Source: Rhodospirillaceae bacterium
GTDB taxonomy: Bacteria; Pseudomonadota; Alphaproteobacteria; Bin65
NCBI GenBank assembly: GCA_028819475.1
Contig: JAPPLJ010000025.1
Span: 1 to 64,000 of the forward strand
Direction of reading: 5' to 3'
DNA: 64,000 nucleotides
The notes beneath the pieces are model-generated. The model was not told the DNA's origin. It searched no databases and saw only the letters and a list, made by a program, of their open reading frames with translations. The translations under genes and the position numbers were made by a program. Below are positions 1-8,053 of the stretch, one piece after another. Each line of letters begins with the position of its first letter. Position 1 is the stretch's first letter.

Positions 1-60
1 AACGCCAGATCCCTCCCTACCGGCCTTTTGCAGAGGAATCCTCTGAAGAGGGGGAGGTAA
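1..60. repeat. Partial copy of the CCCCTCTTCAGAGGGG-type intergenic repeat
   Basis: The stretch near positions 40-57 (CCTCTGAAGAGGGGGAGG) is the same GC-rich palindromic unit found at 2755-2911 and 32283-32409. It lies just past the 3' end of the hydrolase gene at 84-941, the usual place for REP-like elements. Only one arm is clear, and the rest may lie outside the window or have decayed. Confidence 0.55.
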
Positions 61-83
61 AGGAGCGCGCGTCCGCCTACGGA

Positions 84-941
84 CTATGCGTTACGCACCG
101 GCACGTCCATCGACCCGATCCCCTCGACCGTGCAGTGCATCGTGTCGCCGGCCTCGACCGGGCCGACGCCCTCCGGCGTGCCGGTCATGATGACGTCGCC
201 GGGATGCAGGGTGTAGAAGGCGGAGCAGAACTCGATCAGCCGCGCGACCGAAAAGATCATGTTCCGCGTGTTGGATTTCTGTCGGGTCTCGCCGTTCACC
301 CGGATTTCGAGATCGAGATTGTCGGGATCGGCGATCTCGTCCGCCGTCACCAGCCAGGGGCCGAGGACGGCGTAGCTGTCGATGCTCTTGCGCACCGAGC
401 GGTCCTCGCTGCCGCGCACCGTCATGTCGAGGCCGATGGCGTAGGCGGCGATATGGTCGAGCGCGCCCGCCATCGGCACCCGGTCGGCCGTCTTGCCGAC
501 GATCGCCGCCAGCTCGACCTCGTGATCGTTGCGCCGGTCGGCGAAGCGCAGCGCCACGCCCTCGGACGGGCCGACCAGCGCGGAGCAGGCCTTCAGGAAC
601 GGCCCGGCCTGTTCGATCTTGAGGATCCGGTTGCCGGCCGAGAGGCCCGTGTCCTCCATCGCCTCGTCGATATGGAGCTGGTAGTTGACCGGGATGCCGA
701 TCACCTTGGTCGGGTTGGCGACCGGGCTGAGGAACTTTGCGTCCGCGACGGCGATCCGCGCGGCGCCCGACGCAATCTCGCCGACCCGCGCCCGCACGGC
801 ATCCAGGTGCCGGATCAGCAGGTCGCCCGGCGGCAGCGGCCAGCCGTAGTCCGGTATCGCTTCGAGGGCGGCGGTGACGTCGGCGATCCGGCCGCCCTCG
901 ACCAGGCCGAGGCGGTTGTCGTTGTAGCGGCACAAACGCAT
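84..941 (-). CDS. Fumarylacetoacetate hydrolase (FAH) family protein
   Basis: A 285-residue protein of the FAH superfamily, cytosolic enzymes that cleave, hydrate or decarboxylate acylpyruvate-type intermediates of aromatic or sugar-acid breakdown with a divalent metal. Visible family marks are the acidic metal-binding pair in NDHEVELA (E141, E143), the aspartate in GLDMTVRG (about 172) and the C-terminal TGTPEGVG loop (about 255-262). Length is normal for the short single-domain class. It follows the MarR-type gene by two bases, so the regulator and enzyme are probably one transcript. The exact substrate cannot be read from the sequence. Confidence 0.9.
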   Translation of the reverse strand: MRLCRYNDNRLGLVEGGRIADVTAALEAIPDYGWPLPPGDLLIRHLDAVRARVGEIASGAARIAVADAKFLSPVANPTKVIGIPVNYQLHIDEAMEDTGLSAGNRILKIEQAGPFLKACSALVGPSEGVALRFADRRNDHEVELAAIVGKTADRVPMAGALDHIAAYAIGLDMTVRGSEDRSVRKSIDSYAVLGPWLVTADEIADPDNLDLEIRVNGETRQKSNTRNMIFSVARLIEFCSAFYTLHPGDVIMTGTPEGVGPVEAGDTMHCTVEGIGSMDVPVRNA

Positions 942-943
942 GG

Positions 944-1507
944 TCAGCCTCCTTCGCGATTCCGTTCTTTTGCGCTGCGCAAGCCGGCCGGCGAAACGGG
1001 CAGGTCGGCAATCCGCGCCAGGTTTTTGAGAAATTGCGCCCGCTGGCCCGCGGGAATCGGCGCGACGATGCGCTCCTGGGCGCGCTCGACCCGGTCCGCG
1101 GCAGCTTCGAGCGCCGCAACGCCTTCGGCCGTGACGCTGAGCCGGTTGGCGCGGCCGTCCGCTTCGGTGCGGACCCGGCGGATCAGGCCGCGGCCGGCCA
1201 GGCGCGTGATCATGTCGGCAGCCGTGCTGCGGTCGATCCCGGTGATGCGGACCAGTTCGCTCTGATTGGCCTCCGGATTCTGCCAGGCCGCCAGCAGCAG
1301 GGCGAATTGCGGCGGGCGCAGCCCCCGCTCACCGACCGCCTGGACGAACAGGTCGACGGCGCGCTGCTGCGCCCGGCGCAGCAGGTGGCCGGGCGTTTCA
1401 TGCAGGGCAATACCGTCGATGGGCCGCCCGGCGGCATTCGGCCCGGCGGTATTCGGCGCGGGGTCCTGCACGCCAGGGCCGTCGCCGGTCGGGTTCGGTC
1501 TGTCCAT
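944..1507 (-). CDS. MarR-family transcriptional regulator
   Basis: About 187 residues from the ATG at 1507. The C-terminal two thirds is a winged helix of MarR type: the recognition region reads NQSELVRITGIDRSTAADMITRL in two adjoining pieces, followed by the wing GLIRRVRTEADGRANRLSVT. MarR proteins are dimeric, usually ligand-responsive repressors of neighbouring catabolic or efflux genes. The reading frame is open upstream to 1705, but the extra residues do not look like MarR and would run through the repeated GTATAC boxes and the promoter of the divergent gene. The GGAGG at about 1531-1535 (minus strand) is rather far from this ATG, so the start is uncertain. Likely targets are its own operon with the FAH gene and the divergent monooxygenase. 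Confidence 0.85.
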   Translation of the reverse strand: MDRPNPTGDGPGVQDPAPNTAGPNAAGRPIDGIALHETPGHLLRRAQQRAVDLFVQAVGERGLRPPQFALLLAAWQNPEANQSELVRITGIDRSTAADMITRLAGRGLIRRVRTEADGRANRLSVTAEGVAALEAAADRVERAQERIVAPIPAGQRAQFLKNLARIADLPVSPAGLRSAKERNREGG

Positions 1508-1531
1508 GGGCCGATCATAGGCCCGAAGATT

Positions 1532-1585
1532 TCCTCCGTATACTGATAAAACCGATTGCCGGCGCACAACTCCTCTGTATACTGA
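1532..1585. promoter_or_regulatory. Twin GTATAC boxes between divergent genes (candidate MarR operators)
   Basis: The 15-base unit TCCTCYGTATACTGA occurs twice in direct orientation, at 1532-1546 and 1571-1585, differing at one base. Each copy centres on the palindrome GTATAC. They are 39 bp apart, about four helical turns, and lie between the MarR gene and the divergent luciferase-like gene. The downstream copy overlaps the predicted -10 hexamer of the latter. Operator function is inferred from position and duplication. Confidence 0.5.
1556..1583 (+). promoter_or_regulatory. Candidate sigma-70 promoter for the luciferase-like gene
   Basis: TTGCCG at 1556-1561 and TATACT at 1578-1583 are separated by 16 bp and point at the gene starting at 1650. 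The -10 element lies inside the second GTATAC box, so a bound repressor would block it. Confidence 0.5.
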
Positions 1586-1649
1586 CGATCGATCCGCCAA
1601 GACGATGGTGGGGGCGCCGGCGTGGATGTCCGGCCGGGGAGAGGCGTTC

Positions 1650-2714
1650 ATGGCTGGCAGAATCGATTTCGGGCTGCAGTTTTTCCCGGACGTCGGGCCG
1701 GACATCCTGTCGGCGCGCGACTATTGGGGCGAGGCGCTGCGCCTGGTCGACCATATGGACGCGCTCGGCTACACCAACCTGCGCACCGTCGAGCACTATT
1801 TCCTGCCCTATGGCGGCTATTCGCCCAACCCGCACCTCTTCCTGTCCGCGGCCTCGATGCGCACGCAGAAGGCGCGCTTCGTCACCGGCGCGGTCCTGCC
1901 GGCCTTCAACCATCCGCTCAAGATCGCCGGCGAGATCGGCATGATGGACGCGATCACCGGCGGGCGCATGGAATGCGGCTTCGCCCGCGCTTTCCTGCCC
2001 CACGAGTTCGAGAATTTCGGCGTGAGCCTGGACGAGAGCCGCGCCCGCTTCGAGGAAGGCATGGAGACGGTGCGCCGCCTGCTCGAGGAGGAGGACGTTT
2101 CCCTCGACGGGCGGTTCCACAGCTTCCAAAACGTCACCTCCCTGCCCCGGCCGACCCAGAAGCCGCGCCCGCCCTTCTGGATCGCCGCCTTCGCCACGCC
2201 GGAGAGCTTCGTCAACGCCGGGCGGAAGGGCTACAAGGTCATGGCGATCCCGCTGGCCGGCGGCAAGATGAAGGAATTGATCGGCCTGTATCGCGACGCC
2301 TGGCAGGAAGCCGGACACCCGGGCAGGGGCAAGGTCATGCTCGCCTTCCACATGTTCTGCCATGAAGACGGCGGCATGGCGGCGGAGATCGCCCGCCAGC
2401 CGCTCAACAACTATCTGAAATCCCTGGTCGATGCGGCGTCCCACTGGACCGGCGGCACGACCTCGAAGGACTATCCCGGCTACGACAAGATCATCGCCGG
2501 GCTGGCGAAGGATTCGTTCGAGAGCCAGGTGGAAAAGGGCGCGGCCTGGGTCGGCACGCCGGCGGATATCAGGCAGCGGATCGAGGATTACCGGGACTTT
2601 ACCGGCGGCTTCGAAATCGCGTCCCTGCAGGTCAATTTCAACACGATATCCTACGACGACGCGCTGGCCTCGATGCGCCTGTTCTCAAAGGAAGTGATGC
2701 CGCACTTCCGGTAG
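1650..2714 (+). CDS. LLM-class flavin-dependent oxidoreductase (luciferase-like monooxygenase)
   Basis: A 354-residue TIM-barrel protein of the bacterial luciferase superfamily. It opens with the typical first strand (IDFGLQFFPDV) and carries the family blocks ALGYTNLRTVEHYF, GGRMECGFARAFLPHEF and PRPTQKPRPPFWIA. Members use reduced FMN or F420 and oxygen to oxidise or desulfurise small organic substrates; the substrate here is unknown. The start at 1650 is chosen because GGGGAG lies about eight bases upstream and the homology begins there; upstream in-frame ATGs at 1605 and 1626 lack this. It is divergent from the MarR gene and is likely its target. Confidence 0.88.
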   Translation: MAGRIDFGLQFFPDVGPDILSARDYWGEALRLVDHMDALGYTNLRTVEHYFLPYGGYSPNPHLFLSAASMRTQKARFVTGAVLPAFNHPLKIAGEIGMMDAITGGRMECGFARAFLPHEFENFGVSLDESRARFEEGMETVRRLLEEEDVSLDGRFHSFQNVTSLPRPTQKPRPPFWIAAFATPESFVNAGRKGYKVMAIPLAGGKMKELIGLYRDAWQEAGHPGRGKVMLAFHMFCHEDGGMAAEIARQPLNNYLKSLVDAASHWTGGTTSKDYPGYDKIIAGLAKDSFESQVEKGAAWVGTPADIRQRIEDYRDFTGGFEIASLQVNFNTISYDDALASMRLFSKEVMPHFR

Positions 2715-2754
2715 GATTCTTCTGCGAAAAGCTGCGCGCCTCCGCGGCGCTATA

Positions 2755-2911
2755 CCTCCCCCTCTTCAGAGGGGGAGGCTCGGACAAGAATCGGGGTGGG
2801 GGTGGCGCGTCGAAAGACGCGCAGCGCCGAAAGGCGCTTCTTCCAGCCTCGACACGGCACCCCCATCGACCTCGCTGCGCTCGGCCACTTCCCCCTCTGA
2901 AGAGGGGGAAG
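2755..2911. repeat. REP/BIME-like intergenic repeat, copy 2
   Basis: Two GC-rich palindromes bracket a linker. The first (2755-2778) is a near-perfect inverted repeat around CTCTTCAGAG. The second (2888-2911) has 11-bp arms around GA. The stretch from about 2859 to 2911 matches 32355-32409 almost base for base. It sits between two convergent genes, as is common for REP-type elements that form transcript-end hairpins or bind gyrase or IHF. No coding content is seen in 2715-2966. Confidence 0.75.
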
Positions 2912-2966
2912 GATATCCGGCAGCGGCCGCGCTGGATTTTGCGGACGAATCCGTCCGCAACCGCCT

Positions 2967-4232
2967 TCACGCCGCCGCGCGGTGGGGCAGCCACAGCTTC
3001 ATGCCGCCGCCGCCCTTGATCCGGCCGGCGAAGAAAACGAGCACGACCAGGTTGGCGACGCCGGCCGCGACCGCCAGGGCGAAAGCCAGCCGGTAGTCGC
3101 CGGTCCAGTCGAAACCGGCGCCGCCGATGAAGCTGCCGAAGCCCATGCCGCCCCAGCCGAGCAGGCCGACGACCGCCATGCCCCGGCCGCCGATGCGCGG
3201 CGGGATGAATTCCCGGCAGCAGGTGATGAACGACACCATCACGCCGGCGAAAAACAGGCCGAACATGATCGCCAGCAGCCAGATCAGCGCCATGCTGTCG
3301 ACCACGACGAACCAGTAGATCACGGCCGTCTGCCCCACCGACATGGCGAAATAGGTCGGCAGGACGCCGAGCCTGTCCGCAACGGTGCCGCCGACCAGCC
3401 GGCCCCCGGCCCCGGCCAGCATCAGGGCCGACAGGATCTGAACGGCCGTCGAGGCATCCACGCCGCGGTCGGTCAGCAACGGCACGAGATGCACGATCAG
3501 CACCGACATGCAGGTGCAGCACAGGAAGACCGCGACCGAGAGCCAGGCAATGACTTCGTTCGCCGGCAGGCCGGTCTGGCTCCGGGTCAGGGCGCCGTCC
3601 GCGTCGCCGGCGGCAGCCCGCCGCGCCGCCAGGCGGACCGGCGCGTCGCGCACCATCAGCGCGAGGGGAATTCCGAGCGCGAGATAGATCAGCCCGAGGC
3701 TGAACAGCGCGTCGCGCCAGCCTCCGGACTCGATCAGCCAGTGATCGACGATCGGCATGAGGCCCTGCCCGACGCCGCCGCCGCACGCGACGATGCCGAT
3801 GGCCAGCCCCTTGTTGCGGCCGAACCAGTAGCCGATGCCGATCAGCATCGGGCCGCTGACCACGGCAAGGCCGGTCGCGCCGAACAGGAAATGGGCGAGG
3901 TAATATTCGGTGAGCGTCGACTGGCCGGACTGCAGCAGATAGGCGGCGCCCATGCCGACGACCGCGACCGCGGCGATGGCGCGGGTGCCGAACCGGTCGG
4001 CCAATATCCCGAAGCCCAGCCCGGCCACGGCCGCCGAGACCGCGATGGCGGTGTAGCCCAGGGACGTCTCGCCCCGGGTCCAGCCGAACTCCAGGGTCAG
4101 CGGCTTGATGAACACGGCCACCGCCGGCAGGCCGCCGAAGGTCAGGACCGACAGCAGGAAGGTGACCGCGACCATGATCCAGCCATAGGGCTGTTCCCTG
4201 ACGTCGAGGGCTGCCGGTGGGGTTCGCGCCAT
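2967..4232 (-). CDS. MFS transporter
   Basis: A 421-residue inner-membrane carrier with about twelve hydrophobic segments and the major-facilitator loop motif after helix 2 (GILADRFGTRA, residues near 74-85) with a related GGTVADRLGVL in the second half. Overall style resembles the oxalate/formate-antiporter and monocarboxylate-type carriers common in alphaproteobacteria, so an organic acid is a reasonable guess for cargo. It lies 46 bp downstream of the metallo-hydrolase gene at 4279-5148 on the same strand, suggesting co-transcription. Substrate and direction of transport cannot be told from sequence. Confidence 0.88.
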   Translation of the reverse strand: MARTPPAALDVREQPYGWIMVAVTFLLSVLTFGGLPAVAVFIKPLTLEFGWTRGETSLGYTAIAVSAAVAGLGFGILADRFGTRAIAAVAVVGMGAAYLLQSGQSTLTEYYLAHFLFGATGLAVVSGPMLIGIGYWFGRNKGLAIGIVACGGGVGQGLMPIVDHWLIESGGWRDALFSLGLIYLALGIPLALMVRDAPVRLAARRAAAGDADGALTRSQTGLPANEVIAWLSVAVFLCCTCMSVLIVHLVPLLTDRGVDASTAVQILSALMLAGAGGRLVGGTVADRLGVLPTYFAMSVGQTAVIYWFVVVDSMALIWLLAIMFGLFFAGVMVSFITCCREFIPPRIGGRGMAVVGLLGWGGMGFGSFIGGAGFDWTGDYRLAFALAVAAGVANLVVLVFFAGRIKGGGGMKLWLPHRAAA

Positions 4233-4278
4233 TGTCCTGTCGGAAAATCGAGGTTTGACCGCGGACGGAGCCTGCCGG

Positions 4279-5148
4279 CTACAGCCGGTTCAGCGGCACT
4301 TTCAGGTAGACCGCGCCGTTGTCTTCGGCCGGCGGCATATGGCCGGCGCGCATGTTGACCTGGATCGAGGGAATGATCAGCAGCGGCATGTCCAGTGTCC
4401 TGTCCCGGCTTGTGCGCATCTCGACGAATCCGGCCTCGCCGATCCCTTCGTGGATGTGGACGTTGCGCCGCCTCTGCTCGCCGATGGTGGTCTGCCAGGC
4501 GAACGCGTCCCGCCCCGGCGCCTTGTAGTCGTGACACAGGAAGACCCTGGTTTCGTCGGGCAGGGCGAACAATCGCTGCACGGAACGGTACAGCGTGCGC
4601 GCATCGCCGCCGGGAAAGTCGCAGCGGGCGCTGCCGTAATCCGGCATGAAAATGGTATCGCCGACGAACGCGGCATCGCCGATCACATAGCTGACGCAGG
4701 CCGGCGTATGCCCGGGCGTATGCAGCACCTCGACGGCCAGCCCGCCGAGCGCGAAGCTGTCGCCGTCGCCGAACAGGTCGTCGAACTGCGAACCGTCGGG
4801 CCCGAAATCCGGCCCGCTGTTGAACACGTCGGCGAAGGCGCGCTGCACTTCGACGATGCCGGCGCCGATGCCGATCCGGCCGCCGAGCGCCGCCTTCAGC
4901 CAGGGGGCGGCGCTCAGATGATCGGCATGGGCGTGGGTCTCCAGAATGCGCTCGACCGCGAGATCCCGGTCCCGGACGAAATCGGCGATCTCCTGTGCGG
5001 CCTCGGTCGTCAGCCGGCCGGAGCGGTGGCAGAAGTCGCGCACCGAATCGATGATGGCGGCCTTGCCGCTATCCGGGCACCAGACGACGTGGGTCGCGGT
5101 GTAGGTCGGCTCGTGAAAGAAGGTCTCGACTGCGGCGGGCCGGCTCAT
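4279..5148 (-). CDS. MBL-fold metallo-hydrolase, ETHE1/persulfide-dioxygenase-like
   Basis: A 289-residue protein with the complete metallo-beta-lactamase motif THAHADH (H72, H74, D76, H77), then HTPGHT and the metal-ligand aspartate in GDTIFMPD. The GSARCDFPGGD loop and the late CHDY histidine are typical of the ETHE1/Blh group, which oxidises glutathione persulfide to sulfite using one iron; glyoxalase II is the other close relative. The start at 5148 has AGGAGG about a dozen bases upstream. The frame remains open far upstream only because of high GC content. It precedes the MFS gene and is divergent from the MetE-like gene. Confidence 0.87.
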   Translation of the reverse strand: MSRPAAVETFFHEPTYTATHVVWCPDSGKAAIIDSVRDFCHRSGRLTTEAAQEIADFVRDRDLAVERILETHAHADHLSAAPWLKAALGGRIGIGAGIVEVQRAFADVFNSGPDFGPDGSQFDDLFGDGDSFALGGLAVEVLHTPGHTPACVSYVIGDAAFVGDTIFMPDYGSARCDFPGGDARTLYRSVQRLFALPDETRVFLCHDYKAPGRDAFAWQTTIGEQRRRNVHIHEGIGEAGFVEMRTSRDRTLDMPLLIIPSIQVNMRAGHMPPAEDNGAVYLKVPLNRL

Positions 5149-5271
5149 CTCGGGTCGCGTTCCTCCTTTTCCCGCACGGACTCTATCGCGCCGCGGCGGC
5201 GCGGCGAAGGCCATTGCCTCCGGCGCTGCACGTTGCGACAGTCGGGCCGTCCAGTCGAGAGGGCGTTCCGC

Positions 5272-6306
5272 ATGAACGATATTCCGTTTCCGGCGCTGCC
5301 GGCGTTGCCGACGATGGGCGTCGGGTCGATGGCGGCGCCCGGCTGGTTTATCGCCTCCTGGCGCGCCGCGCGAAAGGGCGAATGGGGCGCCCATGACGTC
5401 GAGGAGCTGTTCGAGGACGCGACGCGGATCGTCGTGGCCGACCAGTTCGACGCCGGCGTCGACATTATCGGCGACGGCGAATTGCGGCGCCAGCGTTTCG
5501 TCTACGAGATGTTCGACCGGCTGAGCGGCCTCGACCGCGTGGCGCCGCGCCGGCGCCTCGGCATCGCCGGCTACGACATGGCGCCGCATTTCACCCCCGC
5601 CGGCGGGATCGACGCGCCGGAGGGCCTCGGCGCAGTCGAGGAGTTCGCGCTGCTGAAGGCGCTGGCGCCGGACGCTCCGCTCAAGGTCGCCGTTCCCGGG
5701 CCGCTGACCTTTCTCCAGGCGATCGAACTGAACGGCAGTGACCGGGATGGCGTTCTCGACCGGCTGGTCGCCATCGTCCGGGCCGAACTGGTGGCGCTCG
5801 CCGAGGCCGGCGCCGATCTGGTCCAGGTCGACGAGCCCGGCCTGCCCCGGGCGCCGCACGGCCTTTCCTTCGCCGAGGGCGCGGATGTCATCGGCCGCTG
5901 CCTGGAGGGCGTCGCGGCGCGGACCGCGGTCCATGTCTGCTTCGGCAACAATGCCGGCCGGCCGTTCGCCGACCGCCGCATCGGGCCGATGATGGACGCG
6001 ATCCGGGCGCTGCCCTGCGAAATCCTGATGTTCGAGTTCGCCAACCGGGAAATGGCGGAACTGGAATTGATGGCGGCGCTGGCCGGCCGCTTCGCCATCG
6101 CGGCCGGCGTGGTCGACGTGAAGAACTTCCTGGTCGAGGACGCGGACACCGTCGCCCGGCGGATCGAGCTGTGCCTGGAGCACATTCCCGCCGGGGCGCT
6201 GTGGATCACCGCCGACTGCGGTTTCTCGGCCCTGCCGCGCTACATCGCGAAGCGCAAACTGGCCGCCATGACCGCCGGTGCCGCGCGGGTGCGGGACGGC
6301 CTATAG
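5272..6306 (+). CDS. Cobalamin-independent methionine synthase family protein (MetE C-terminal domain-like)
   Basis: A 344-residue single-barrel protein related to the catalytic half of MetE. All expected zinc ligands are present in order: H221 and C223 (VHVCFGN), E255 (FEFAN) and C316 (ADCGF), plus the VDEPGL block near 185. Full MetE is about 750 residues, so this is the short form lacking the N-terminal barrel. Such proteins transfer a methyl group to a thiol, but the donor is often not methyltetrahydrofolate polyglutamate, and several are linked to catabolic methyl or thioether chemistry. I would not assign it as metE. The start is the ATG at 5272, where homology begins. Confidence 0.85.
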   Translation: MNDIPFPALPALPTMGVGSMAAPGWFIASWRAARKGEWGAHDVEELFEDATRIVVADQFDAGVDIIGDGELRRQRFVYEMFDRLSGLDRVAPRRRLGIAGYDMAPHFTPAGGIDAPEGLGAVEEFALLKALAPDAPLKVAVPGPLTFLQAIELNGSDRDGVLDRLVAIVRAELVALAEAGADLVQVDEPGLPRAPHGLSFAEGADVIGRCLEGVAARTAVHVCFGNNAGRPFADRRIGPMMDAIRALPCEILMFEFANREMAELELMAALAGRFAIAAGVVDVKNFLVEDADTVARRIELCLEHIPAGALWITADCGFSALPRYIAKRKLAAMTAGAARVRDGL

Positions 6307-6329
6307 CCCTTGCGAACCCGCCGGCGGCG

Positions 6330-6545
6330 TCAGCCGCAGAAGGGGACGCCGCTCAGCAGCATCTCGAAAAAGGCCGGCACCATCCAGGCACTCCACACGC
6401 CGATAACGGCCAGGACGATCTCGGTCGCGAAGGCGGCCCCGAGCGCGCCGCCCGCCAGCGCCGCGCCGAACAGGACCGCCTGCTGGCGCGACAGGGGCCG
6501 CAGGACTGCGCGACCGGACAGTGTGGGGGCGGCGGACGAAGTCAT
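6330..6545 (-). CDS. Small hypothetical membrane protein
   Basis: A 71-residue product with two hydrophobic segments (about 23-44 and 46-65) separated by a short turn. Codon usage and GC content match the surroundings and the frame does not overlap another good gene. It lies between the end of the MetE-like gene and the toxin-antitoxin pair. No family is recognised. Confidence 0.5.
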   Translation of the reverse strand: MTSSAAPTLSGRAVLRPLSRQQAVLFGAALAGGALGAAFATEIVLAVIGVWSAWMVPAFFEMLLSGVPFCG

Positions 6546-6605
6546 GCCCGCATCATGGCCCGGCGGCGGCGGGAGGGCAAGGCGAGGCGGCAGATGCCGG
6601 CGGAC

Positions 6606-6986
6606 CTACGCGGCCTGGCGGGACGCCGATGTCAACGGCAGATCGAGGCGGACCCGGTCGAACCGCACCCGCGGGGTCACGGCGCCGCGCTGTCCACGCT
6701 TCAATTCGACGAGGCCGTATTGCGACATCGTCTTCAGGGTGCGCGAGAGGTTGGACTTGTTTCGCCCCGAGAGCGCCGCCAGTTCGGTAAGCGATGCCGG
6801 CCTTTCCCGGGCGATCAGCGCCAGAAGCTCGCGGTTGCGTTCGGACAGCACCTTCGCGAAGCTTTCGACCGACGTGAACCAGACCGAGGGATCGTCTTCG
6901 GCCGGCTTGTAGCGGCCCCCGGCAATTGCCAGGGTGCGCGCCTTCATCGACTCGTAGCTGGCGATACCGATTTTGAGAGTGTTCAC
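6606..6986 (-). CDS. TumA-like antitoxin, winged-helix DNA-binding protein (HVO_A0114 type)
   Basis: A 126-residue protein with a central helix-turn-helix (about 66-90: SLTELAALSGRNKSNLSRTL) followed by a wing (GLVELKRGQRG). This architecture is that of the HVO_A0114-type DNA-binding proteins that partner DUF6516/TumE toxins. Its start overlaps the toxin stop by four bases (6983-6986), the translational coupling typical of type II pairs, here with the toxin gene first. It is expected to neutralise the toxin and repress the promoter at the palindrome 7353-7373. Confidence 0.72.
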   Translation of the reverse strand: MNTLKIGIASYESMKARTLAIAGGRYKPAEDDPSVWFTSVESFAKVLSERNRELLALIARERPASLTELAALSGRNKSNLSRTLKTMSQYGLVELKRGQRGAVTPRVRFDRVRLDLPLTSASRQAA

Positions 6987-7354
6987 GGGATCGACCCTCT
7001 TTCCTGCAAAATACTGTCGACCTCGGCCCAGAAATCTTCGAGGAGAGTGACGGCATCTGCGTAATCGTAAGGCCGGACGACCCGCAGCCGGTGGCGGTGG
7101 TCGCTCTCCCTGCGCAATCCCGCGCCCGGCCTTCCCCGGTCACGAACCGGGTGTGCGTTATCGAACCCAACCAATCTTGTCCCGTCCGGTGCATGCAGAG
7201 TCAGCGAGTAGCGAAGACCGTGCGGCCGTGCCGCTGTGACTTCGGTCCGCCGTACGACGAATTTCACCCAGTGTCCGAACTCATCCACGAAGAATGTCTG
7301 GCCGTGCAGGTCCAGCAAGGTGTCGAGCCCATGATCCCGATCAGAGACCGACAT
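6983..7354 (-). CDS. TumE-family toxin (DUF6516)
   Basis: About 123 residues from the ATG at 7354. It contains the family core: an aromatic strand HWVKFVVRRTEV, then RPHGLRYSLTLHAPDGTRL and GFDNAHPV. Proteins with this core are annotated as TumE toxins of TumE/TumA toxin-antitoxin modules; the mechanism is less well settled than for other type II toxins. A TTG codon six bases further upstream (7360) extends the frame by two residues but lies in the operator palindrome. No convincing Shine-Dalgarno sequence precedes the ATG, and the predicted promoter would start transcription almost at it. Confidence 0.78.
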   Translation of the reverse strand: MSVSDRDHGLDTLLDLHGQTFFVDEFGHWVKFVVRRTEVTAARPHGLRYSLTLHAPDGTRLVGFDNAHPVRDRGRPGAGLRRESDHRHRLRVVRPYDYADAVTLLEDFWAEVDSILQERGSIP

Positions 7355-7373
7355 TCTCAATGATTATGAGTAT
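7353..7373. promoter_or_regulatory. Imperfect palindrome at the toxin-antitoxin start (candidate operator)
   Basis: ATTCTCA (7353-7359) and TGAGTAT (7367-7373) match in inverted orientation at six of seven positions around a 7-bp centre. The site covers the toxin start codon and the predicted -10 element, as expected for autorepression by an antitoxin. Function is inferred. Confidence 0.5.
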
Positions 7374-7390
7374 CTGATAACAAAAGACAA
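7363..7390 (-). promoter_or_regulatory. Candidate promoter of the TumE/TumA pair
   Basis: On the minus strand TTGTCT (7390-7385) and CATAAT (7368-7363) are spaced by 16 bp. Transcription would begin close to 7356, so the ATG at 7354 would be at or near the 5' end of a leaderless mRNA. Confidence 0.5.
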
Positions 7391-7414
7391 GCCTTCAGGC
7401 TACGCCGACGCCTG

Positions 7415-8053
7415 TCAGCTCTCGCGAGCCACCCACTTCTTCAGCGCCGCCGCCAGCTTGTCCGGCGCGATCCGGAAGGGGAAATGGGTGATGTAGCCGC
7501 CGTCCGGGCCCATCAGGTAGATCAGCGCCGTGTGGTTCACCATGTAGCTGCCGTCTTCCGCCGGCTTCATCCGGCTGTAGCCGACCTTGTAGGCCTTGGC
7601 GGCCCGGGCGACCGCCGCCTCGCTGCCGGTCAGCATCAGGATGCGCTCGTCGAAGGCTTCGCGGTAGGTTGTGAGGCGTTCGGGCGTATCGCGGTCCGGA
7701 TCGACGCTGACGAAGACCGGCCGGATGCGCTGCGCCGACGGCCCCATCAGTTCGAGAGCGTCCGAAATCGTCTGGAGGGTAGTCGGGCAGACGTCCGGGC
7801 AGTTCGTGAAGCCGAAATTGACGACGGCGAATTTGCCCAGCAGGTCCTTCTCCGTCCGGGCCGTGCCGGTGTGGTCGACCAGCGCGAACGGGCCGCCGAT
7901 CAGCGCCTTGCCCGCGCTGCGCGTTTCGGCCGTTTGCCTGACGTCGTCGCCGGCGCGCCACAGATAGACGCCGGCGGCAGCCGCAACAGCGGCAATCAGG
8001 GCGACGAGCAGAGCCTGTATCGCAGTTTTCGACATGCCGTTCGCTTTCGCCAT
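7415..8053 (-). CDS. SCO1/SenC-family copper chaperone or thiol oxidoreductase
   Basis: A 212-residue thioredoxin-fold protein anchored by one N-terminal membrane helix (about 11-32), with the fold facing the periplasm. The copper-binding motif is GFTNCPDVCP (C85 and C89) and the third ligand is the histidine in YMVNHTAL. SCO proteins deliver copper to the CuA site of cytochrome c oxidase subunit II or act as thiol reductants for it. Two starts are possible, 8053 and 8035; neither has a strong ribosome site. No oxidase genes lie beside it, so the partner is elsewhere. Confidence 0.92.
   Translation of the reverse strand: MAKANGMSKTAIQALLVALIAAVAAAAGVYLWRAGDDVRQTAETRSAGKALIGGPFALVDHTGTARTEKDLLGKFAVVNFGFTNCPDVCPTTLQTISDALELMGPSAQRIRPVFVSVDPDRDTPERLTTYREAFDERILMLTGSEAAVARAAKAYKVGYSRMKPAEDGSYMVNHTALIYLMGPDGGYITHFPFRIAPDKLAAALKKWVARES

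Noticed and set aside
1508-1705. Longer start of the MarR gene at 1705
   Set aside because: The extra 66 residues have no MarR similarity and cross the promoter and repeat boxes of the divergent gene.
5149-6183. N-terminal extension of the ETHE1-like gene to 6183
   Set aside because: It would run antisense through the MetE-like gene; the family start and a ribosome site are at 5148.
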